A stretch of DNA of 64,000 nt from Symbiodinium natans (taxonomy: Eukaryota > Sar > Dinophyceae > Suessiales > Symbiodiniaceae): positions 186,001 to 250,000 of the forward strand of contig CAJNDS010002537.1 in the NCBI GenBank assembly GCA_905221605.1. The letters run 5' to 3'. The position numbers and the translations under genes are program-made. This document shows, piece by piece, positions 59,120 through 64,000 of the stretch (position 1 is the first letter of the stretch; the number at the start of each line of letters is the position of its first letter). The notes below the pieces were generated by a model. It was not told the DNA's origin, made no database searches, and saw only the letters and a list, made by a program, of their open reading frames with translations.

Positions 59120-60970
59120 TCCTAGCGCATTCTGATGACGGAAGTGGTCGAAGCTTCGCGTCCGTTTGCCAAAGCAACCGACGCAACTCGCTCGCCGCGC
59201 CTTTCCTCCAGGCCACCGCAGAACCTCAAGCGGCTAGAAGTGGAGTTTCCTGTTCGACCCCAGCACTGCATTAGGGCCGTCGGGCTAGCACCTGCCTCAC
59301 GAACGATGCCCTGCTCGAAAGCCACGCCAGCAGGCACGGCGCGGGCAGGAAGTGTTCCAACTAGTTATGCCAGAGGTCAGGCCACGCAAGGCAGCTCAAA
59401 TGCACAACTTCAGGGGCACGCCGTGACTCTTTCGGTTGCGCGTTTTTTGCCTCTTGGGGGCATGCTGGTCTAAAGGGAACCCAACACGTTCCTGTGGATG
59501 CAAAAAGCGGTCGAAGCTTCTCGTGGGTACTACAATTCGACACAACACGCTCCCCGCCTTTCCACGAGGCCTTCCACTGCATAACCTCATTATGAGCAAA
59601 GCTTCAGCAGCAGAGATTCCCCGACCCCAGGAGCACCACTGCGCTGGTGCTGAAGAGCTACTAAGATACGACCTGTCTTACGAGTCTTACGGACGATGCC
59701 CTTCTCGCAAGCCGCGCAGGCAGGGACGACGCCTGGCGACGCAATGGAAAACCAGAGTTGGGCAGGAAACCTTCCATCCAGCTCGACATGCCTGCAGGCC
59801 GATCACATGAGTGTTGCGCCACAACCGCGGCCAAGAAAAACACGAGAAAAGAAACACTGCAAGTGCTAGACAATGCTGCATTTCTAGAAGCTGAGTAAAA
59901 CTTGTTGGCGTAACACGTGTGATGCCGCAAAGACATACACTACCAACAAACCGACGCAACTCGTTCGCCGCCTTTCCTCCAGGCCTGCCACCGCATAACC
60001 TTAAGCGGCTAGAAGTGGAGTTTCCTGTTCCACCCCAGCACCGCATTGGGGCCGTCGGGCATTCACCTGTCTTACGGACGATGCCCTTCTCGAAAGCCAC
60101 GCCAGCAGGCGTGACGCATGGCGACACCACAGTGGAACACCAGAGTTGGGGGCAGGAAGTGTTCCATCCAGGGCATGCCGGAAGGCCAGTCATGTGATGA
60201 GCTTCTCGGGCGGCCTCTAGGGCGCCACGCCTTGCAGCGGCCGGAGGCTGCTTGGGAACTGCGGGGCTTCAGTGTCCAGTTCTTTCCCAAAACCGGTTTC
60301 GGGTTGAGGGTCCCGGTTTAGGGATAAGGTGTTCACGGTTTACTTTAAGGTTTAGTTTAAGGTGTGTACAGGCCAATGGCGGCGACCTGGCGGCCAGCAA
60401 GAACACAAGAAAAAAGCCACTGAAATTCATCGCCACTGCAATTTAGGCCCCCCCTTCGGCGGCACTCACCGAGAGGCCGGAGAGTGGAAGTCCCACGGGC
60501 CTCGGGATCCTCGGGATCCTCGGGGCCAAAGACTCCTTGAAGGGCGACTTAGCGACTTAGAGGTGACTTTTGGAACGCGACATCGAAGGGTCTCCCACGG
60601 GATCTGATGCCACCGGGGGGCCCGTAGAAGGTGACTGGGGACGGGCAAGAAGCGGAAGTGGACTTCATGGCAGTGGATGCAGTGGAACCTGCCGCTGTGG
60701 TTTGGTTGACTGAGTAGTGCTGAGAGTGTCGACCCTACAGCCTTTGTCACATGCACTTGTGCACTTGTGCAGCTGCCGAAGTTTCCTGTTCGACCCCAGC
60801 ACTGCATTGGGGCTGAATGGCTACAGCCCGTCTTGCAGACGACGCCCTTCTCGCAAGCCATGCCAGCAGTCACGACGCATGGCGCCGCCGCAATGGGAAA
60901 CCAGAGTTGAACAGAAAGCCTTCCATCCAGCTCGACGTGCCTGCGCTCCAATCACGTGTGCTTGACAGTC
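59120..60970 (+). repeat. Dispersed direct-repeat family, 200-250 bp
   Basis: Copies at about 59140-59350, 59500-59810, 59935-60200 and 60775-60965, with a partial one at 56620-56775. Shared cores are GTTTCCTGTTCGACCCCAGC, ACTGCATTGGGGC, ACGATGCCCTTCTCG, AAGCCACGCCAGCAG and TTCCATCCAGCTCGAC. All are in the same orientation and diverged. There is no coding support. It could be a SINE or an old segmental repeat. Confidence 0.7.
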
Positions 60971-63900
60971 AAAGTCCGCAGCAGGGGCGTTGCTTCTCGG
61001 TGCGGCTCACATCTTCTTCCTGCGGCTCCATGCGTCGGGGGAAAACTACAGGCACGTCTCCATTCTGGAGCTCCTTGCTATGCCCATCGCGGTGACCCTT
61101 TTTGGAAGGGCACGTGTCAACGTGTCTGCGGGGATGGGCAATGCGAGCCAAGCAGCTGCTTAGGGCACAGCAACTTGCAGAACTGGGAGTTGCCTTGCTT
61201 GCCTTGCTTGCCTTGCTTGCGCCCCGAGACGTAGAGCGCATGCTGCCGGCCTTGCAAGAGCAAAGCCCTTGCGTTATCTTCACATTTCTTGGCTTCCTTC
61301 AGCTGCCCAAAGCTTGGCTGGGCCTGGGCCTATTCGGTTTGATTGAAGAGGCTTTTTCGGACATCGGCTATGGTGATAGTTCTGTCCTTTACACTGTGTG
61401 ACCCGCGTGATGCCAAGCTGCACTCGTCATGCCGCAAGGGTAGTATGGTGCGCTCATCGTCACACAGGGAGCCTCAAGAATATCGTAGGAATATAAGTTG
61501 GGGAATAGATGGACAGTGGTAGGTGTATGGGCGCATCGACCAAGGTCGGTCACCTGCAACAGCCAGCTCCCTGACACAGTGTGGCTTTCACGGCTTTCCC
61601 TTTCAGGTCCGCTTTTCCCGGAGGGAGAGATGCCGCCGTGAGGGGCGCCTGACGGGCCTGACCCCGAACAAACGTCTTCGGTGCACTTCCGACTCCTCGA
61701 CTCGAGCCTGCGCTGGGTTTCAATTCTCCGTAAGCCCGGCACTTGCATGTGGTTGGTGAAACATGCTGTTCCCTCAAAGTGGCCATGCGGAGGCCTTGCG
61801 CTTTGCCCCCGGCGTTGTCCTATTCTCGCAAAACTGCTCGTATACTCAGTATACTCAGTATACTCAGTATACCTTACAACAGGGTGAGGCTCAACTGAGA
61901 GGACAGGAAGTGGCATGGCTCAACTTTGCAGGGGCCGGCGCGGCAAGCGCCGGCATGAAGTGCACAAGATGGAAGGTTGCGTCACCCACGCGCCCCTGAG
62001 GCTGGGAAGCTGCTCTGGGACATCCAGGAAGTTTACCGCAGAATGCAAGAGTTCAAAGGCTCTTGGTGCTGAGGGACTCGCGGCAGGGCGTGCGCATGTA
62101 TCACAAGCTGTCTACATGCATGTCTATGCGCGTGCAATCTGCAGTGTCTCAGCGCAATGACATCTGGCCGGCGGATGCACTAGCCTCTTGATTGGGTTTT
62201 TACCGCAGACCTACGAACAATGGTAAGTTCCCTTAACATCCCCCGTGCGTTCAGAGTAGGGAGCCCACGAAAAAGCCCTGTGCATTTTCCCAAGTTCGGC
62301 CAAATTGTCAAGAGGCTCTGCGGGCATTATCTGTTCATATGAACAGGATTCGGCATGAGCAGTAAGGCTTCAAGAAGGTGTCAGTACTGGGGAAGGGAGG
62401 AGCAATGAGGTCTCAAGATCGTTAGAAACGAAGAGTCCAAGCAGGTCATGCATCCAGCCGGGCGTTTTTCTTGTAGACCCACGATAGCCAAAAACCCGCA
62501 TGGCCCCTGAAACACTGAAAATGCCCACAAACGTTGCCTCGAGTCACGTATGCACCCCTAAGAGGCATTTTCCCAGCAATGGGGGAATGCCTTAACATGT
62601 ATAGCTTGGAGCAGGGTTCTAAGAATTTCCCGTTCCCAACCGCCCACTTCCACGCCGCGCTTGTGTGCCTCAACCTTGTGCGCCCTTGGGGCCTCCGGGA
62701 AAACAATACTACTTGTATGCAACATCTAAAACCCCAATGATGCCGCCTTGCTAGATGAGCCGACCTTTCAAGTTGTATCACAAAGCTCATGTCTGGACCT
62801 TGGGCACTGAGATCTTGGACTCTGGTAGCCGGTACTCACAAGGCACTCTGAAAAGACGCCTCCCATGCCGAAACACCTTCCCCCACATGTGTCCCTGACA
62901 ACTCCTAAACCCCAAGTGCCTTGACCTTACACCGCCTGCACGCTGCTTGAGCAGAGCTTGAGCCTGGCTCCACACGAAAGCACGCGGACACCGCGCAGCG
63001 CGCAGCGCGGGGCAGCTCGCGTCGAGCTTCGCATGCCTAGGAGGCAGACTCAGTTAGACCTGCTTAGCTTTGGATGCTTCAGGCGGTTGACCATTCCTGC
63101 CAGCGACGCGAGGCAGAACGCAATGAATCATCCCGAGTGCTCGGAGTGCTCGCCGCTGTTGGCCGGAGGCACATCGACATGCTCGGACCCGTCGCGTCGT
63201 GTTCAACAAGCAAGGAGATCACCAGCAGACCTCAACCAGCCACCGTCTTGCACTGAGGCCCTTGGATCCCGCGAGGCACCGAAGCACTCTGGCTTGGCTG
63301 CACGGAGACTATGCGAACCCAAGAAGTTGGCTCGGACGCCGAAACTGCTCTTGTGGCCCGTGCTCCAGAGGCGAAACCGAAGAACGGAACTGGAAAATCC
63401 GGTAGAGAACACGGGAAGGCCGCCCAAAGCTGCTGAGTCGCTTCCTTCGGGCGCTCGGTGCGTGAGCTGATGTTGATGCAGCTTTGTTCACCTGCTTTGC
63501 TCCGTCAGTGTGCGCCGGTGCCCCGGGGGGCAACGCTTCCGGAATGCAGGGACCGCATGGGACAGCTGGAGCATGGTGGGCTTCAAGCCAGACCGGTGCA
63601 CGCAGTACTTGCTGCGTACTGAGCGAAGAGCTCACCGCCACCGCTCTCCACGTGCAGCGTGCCCTCGGCATCAGCCCGCAGTTCACTGTGTATCATGCGT
63701 GCGAACATGCAGTAGCTGAAGACATAGTGACATAGTCCTGCTTTGTGCGTGGGGTGAGATGCAGCAGGGCGATGCACGGGCGCGCAGTCATTGGCTCAAA
63801 GCGGATTGCCGGATCAGTCTTCGGACGACACGCGTCGAAACGCTTGCCAGGCTTGAGTTGGACGCCTCAGCTGGGTTCCGTGGCATCTCCCCCACCACAC

Positions 63901-64000
63901 TTTTTTGAGGGCGAAGGTGACCTCAGTTGAGCAGAGCGAACCTCGCACGGGGCGGGGTCAGGGACGGAGACCTGAGCCGCAGTGCCACAGGCCACATGCG
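60970..64000. other. No recognised gene
   Basis: A 9-bp tandem TATACTCAG (three copies) lies at 61841-61872. A TGCCTTGCT triplet repeat lies at 61190-61220. Open frames at 61102-61401 and 62958-63470 (+) have no identifiable domain. Confidence 0.4.

Overview
The window looks like nuclear DNA of a dinoflagellate, most likely a Symbiodiniaceae or Suessiales type. The evidence is: (i) a 13-base exact match to the 3' end of the conserved dinoflagellate spliced leader inside a retrotransposon LTR; (ii) many interstitial TTTAGGG/CCCTAAA blocks; (iii) sparse genes, several of them intronless; (iv) introns that include a GA-AG type; (v) a high load of microsatellites, minisatellites and fold-back elements. 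No rRNA, tRNA or CRISPR was seen.

Layout. 1-9.3 kb: repeat-rich DNA without a recognisable gene. 9.3-10.0 kb (-): a double-stranded-RNA-binding-domain protein. 11.1-12.1 kb (-): an intronless nucleotide-sugar-type transporter. 13.3-14.2 and 31.1-31.4 kb: two halves of a TATACATA-type microsatellite split by a 16.9-kb LTR retrotransposon (14243-31127). The element has otherwise identical LTRs that differ by one 55-bp block. It carries an uninterrupted 4971-codon ORF. Reading along it: CCCH-finger gag, aspartic protease, RT thumb plus RNase H, D,D35E integrase, RT fingers/palm with YVDD, then an apparent second protein with a KptA/Tpt1-like 2'-phosphotransferase, C2H2 and RanBP2 fingers, a membrane segment and a SWIM finger. 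A single-HKD phospholipase-D-like nuclease follows in another frame and is broken by one base.

33-43 kb: two intronless minus-strand glycosyltransferase genes that share a signal-anchor sequence but have different catalytic domains. The second (GT31 fused to a fucosyltransferase-like domain) has a +1 frameshift. A truncated nidogen-domain fragment joined to a duplicated glycosyltransferase fragment lies beside it. Between the two genes are a 17-bp self-complementary repeat, a telomere-like block and a 72-bp minisatellite.

44.9-54.9 kb (-): two multi-exon genes that can be read only exon by exon. One is a transporter-like membrane protein and the other a signal-peptide protein of unknown function. 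Their introns hold telomere-like arrays, inverted-repeat arrays and fold-back elements, including one intron that looks like an insertion with a target duplication (an introner). 55-58.7 kb (+): candidate coding exons of unknown function. 59-61 kb: a dispersed direct-repeat family. 61-64 kb: nothing recognisable.

How it works together. The retroelement combines a full replication module with RNA-processing-type cargo (2'-phosphotransferase, PLD nuclease, several zinc fingers). The transporter(s) and glycosyltransferases fit Golgi glycosylation but are probably independent retrogenes. Domain calls were made by eye from motifs and need profile searches.
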